The notes beneath the pieces are model-generated. The model was not told the origin of the DNA. It did not search any database and saw only the letters and a program-made list of their open reading frames with translations. Of a stretch of 6,615 nt of DNA, positions 5,712 through 6,615 are shown in pieces. The stretch spans positions 19,384-25,998 of the forward strand of contig DAAI01000026.1 in the NCBI GenBank assembly GCA_001701105.1, written 5' to 3'. Source of the stretch: Bacteroidales bacterium GP1 (lineage in GTDB: Bacteria > Bacteroidota > Bacteroidia > Bacteroidales > Muribaculaceae). A program made the translations under genes and the position numbers. The stretch's first letter is position 1. Each line of letters starts with the position of its first letter.

Positions 5712-6298
5712 TTCTTATTAACTTTGATTAATTCTACGTCGAATATAAGCGTGGAATGGGGCGGGATGGCGTTTGGGATGCCCTGGGGCCCATAAGCAAG
5801 GTCGCTCGGGATGAAGAAGGTGTATTTTGCGCCCTCTTTCATCAGCTGCACGCCTTCCGTCCAGCCCGGAATAACACGGTTGAGGGGGAATGTAGCCGGC
5901 TCGCCTCGGTTGACTGAAGAATCGAACACCTGGCCGGAAAGCAGTTTGCCGGTATAGTGTACGGTCACTTCATCCTCGGCCGTAGGCTGTGCGCCGGTGC
6001 CTTCCTTCTCCACAATGTATTGAAGTCCGGACGCCGTGGTCTTTACGCCCTCCTTAAGGCCGTTCTCGGCCAGAAATTTCTCGCCTTCGGCGCGTGCGGC
6101 GGCCTCGGCCTTCTTCTGGAGGTCCGTGAGATAGTCGTTTATCAGTTTCTGTGCTTCTTCAATAGGAATCTTCGGCTCTCCGCCGTCGAATGCTACCTTC
6201 ACACCATCTTTAAATTCTTCGGAGTTGATTTCCTTAACTCCCATTCCTTGTAACTGGCGTCCCATTGCGAGACCCCATGCATAACTCAGTTTATCCAT
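5708..6298 (-). CDS. FKBP-type peptidyl-prolyl cis-trans isomerase, FklB/FkpA-like, without signal peptide
   Basis: This 196-residue protein has the two-part layout of E. coli FklB (FKBP22). A helical dimerisation region (1-85) starts DKLSYAWGLAMGRQL and includes a long Ala/Lys/Glu-rich helix at about 46-82. An FKBP domain follows (about 88-195). Active-site residues are all present: Tyr115 in VHYTG, Phe125-Asp126 in VFDSS, Phe137, Val142-Ile143 and Trp146 in VIPGW, and Tyr169 in LAYG. It is expected to be an active isomerase and chaperone. No signal peptide is visible, so it should stay in the cytoplasm, unlike the next three gene products. The ATG at 6296-6298 begins where the family begins. 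The preceding sequence is A/T-rich with no Shine-Dalgarno, as usual in Bacteroidetes. It is the first clear gene of the cluster and overlaps the next by ATGA (5708-5711). Confidence 0.93.
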   Translation of the reverse strand: MDKLSYAWGLAMGRQLQGMGVKEINSEEFKDGVKVAFDGGEPKIPIEEAQKLINDYLTDLQKKAEAAARAEGEKFLAENGLKEGVKTTASGLQYIVEKEGTGAQPTAEDEVTVHYTGKLLSGQVFDSSVNRGEPATFPLNRVIPGWTEGVQLMKEGAKYTFFIPSDLAYGPQGIPNAIPPHSTLIFDVELIKVNKK

Positions 6299-6381
6299 AG
6301 TAATTTCTAATTTAATGCCGTTGCTATATGTAGCCGCGGCTCGTTCTCATATTATAACAATTTCATCGTGCGTATTGTTAG
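6299..6381 (-). promoter_or_regulatory. Leader of the FKBP cluster, promoter not resolved
   Basis: This 83-base stretch separates the upstream reading frame from the first FKBP gene and is the natural place for the cluster promoter. On the minus strand it contains TTGTTATAATATGAG (6360-6346), a perfect 10-base palindrome AGCCGCGGCT (6332-6341) and an A/T-rich stretch directly before the ATG. I find no exact TAnnTTTG box, and the palindrome is short, so neither an operator nor a promoter can be claimed with confidence. Confidence 0.25.
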
Positions 6382-6537
6382 TTAGCGCGTGGCGGTGATG
6401 TGGAAACATCCTCCCGTGCGTTCATACTTCACAAGGCATCGGTTTCGGTTCCTGAGGTCGAGGAGCACTTCGGCAAGGAGATTTTTCAAGTCTTCCTCAT
6501 TGATGGTGCGTGTGGTGTCAAGGCAATGGAATCTCAC
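6382..6537 (-). CDS. Unrecognised small ORF (GTG start), or 3' part of a frameshifted gene
   Basis: A minus-strand frame ends at TAA 6382-6384. It is open back to an in-frame TAA at 6595-6597, giving 70 sense codons, and contains no ATG. The only reasonable bacterial start is GTG at 6535-6537, giving 51 residues: a likely strand (RFHCLDTT), a helix from INEEDLKNLLAEVLLDLRNR, then two likely strands ending in GGCFHITATR. That GTG overlaps the TGA of the frame entering from the window edge as GTGA. However, the residues just before it in the same frame (FDISYV) look like part of the same strand. The stretch may therefore be the tail of a larger protein disrupted by a frameshift near 6540-6570. 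I recognise no family. Confidence 0.42.
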   Translation of the reverse strand: MRFHCLDTTRTINEEDLKNLLAEVLLDLRNRNRCLVKYERTGGCFHITATR

Positions 6538-6615
6538 ATACGAAATGTCGAATGTAGTCGCGAATTGATGCGTTGACGAGTCGACGGCATCAGCTTAGCA
6601 AAGTTTTCAATGATT
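6534..6615 (-). CDS. C-terminal end of an upstream reading frame, cut by the window edge
   Basis: One minus-strand frame is open from the right edge to TGA at 6534-6536. It gives 26 residues that include ENFAKLMPSTRQR and end in LHSTFRM. The tail is basic and has no recognisable motif. It either ends a real upstream gene that is coupled through GTGA to the small ORF at 6382-6537, or it is the first frame of one gene broken by a frameshift. The window is too short to decide. Confidence 0.35.
   Translation of the reverse strand, partial: IIENFAKLMPSTRQRINSRLHSTFRM

Noticed and set aside
6351..6356. TATAAT hexamer upstream of the FKBP cluster
   Set aside because: It resembles an E. coli -10 box, but Bacteroidetes primary-sigma promoters use TAnnTTTG. 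In A/T-rich sequence this hexamer alone is weak evidence.

Overview
The window looks like a piece of a Bacteroidales chromosome. The evidence is protein style: the Bacteroidetes-type insert in RmlB, the NFPYN form of motif IV in RsmA, a stand-alone WYL regulator, and several small lipoproteins and FKBPs. Starts lack Shine-Dalgarno sequences and sit behind A/T-rich leaders, and there is one good TAnnTTTG-type promoter box. The fairly high GC for the order would fit Muribaculaceae, but that is an inference; no marker here settles the family.

Every convincing gene is on the minus strand, so transcription runs from the right end to the left. From right to left: an unresolved two-frame coding stretch (6382-6615, window edge); an FKBP peptidyl-prolyl isomerase without a signal peptide (5708-6298); a lipoprotein FKBP (5163-5711); an 80-residue lipoprotein (4924-5166); a larger lipoprotein with an FKBP-like but catalytically degenerate C-terminal domain (4004-4876); rsmA (3130-3939); rmlB/rfbB (1937-3076); a 252-base spacer with several hairpins and a promoter (1685-1936); a WYL regulator (770-1684); and the N-terminal two thirds of obg (1-722), cut by the window edge.

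The coherent block is the FKBP cluster. Its first three genes are joined by two ATGA stop/start overlaps, so translation is probably coupled. The cluster places one active FKBP in the cytoplasm, one lipid-anchored active FKBP, one tiny lipoprotein of unknown role, and one lipid-anchored FKBP relative that has lost its active-site residues. This resembles a small protein-folding module spread over two compartments. rsmA, rmlB, the WYL gene and obg are ordinary chromosomal genes and not obviously linked to it in function.

I see no CRISPR array, transposase, tRNA, rRNA or phage gene. The least explained parts are the degenerate FKBP and its small lipoprotein neighbour, the hairpin-rich leader of the WYL gene, and the frame-switching region at the right edge.
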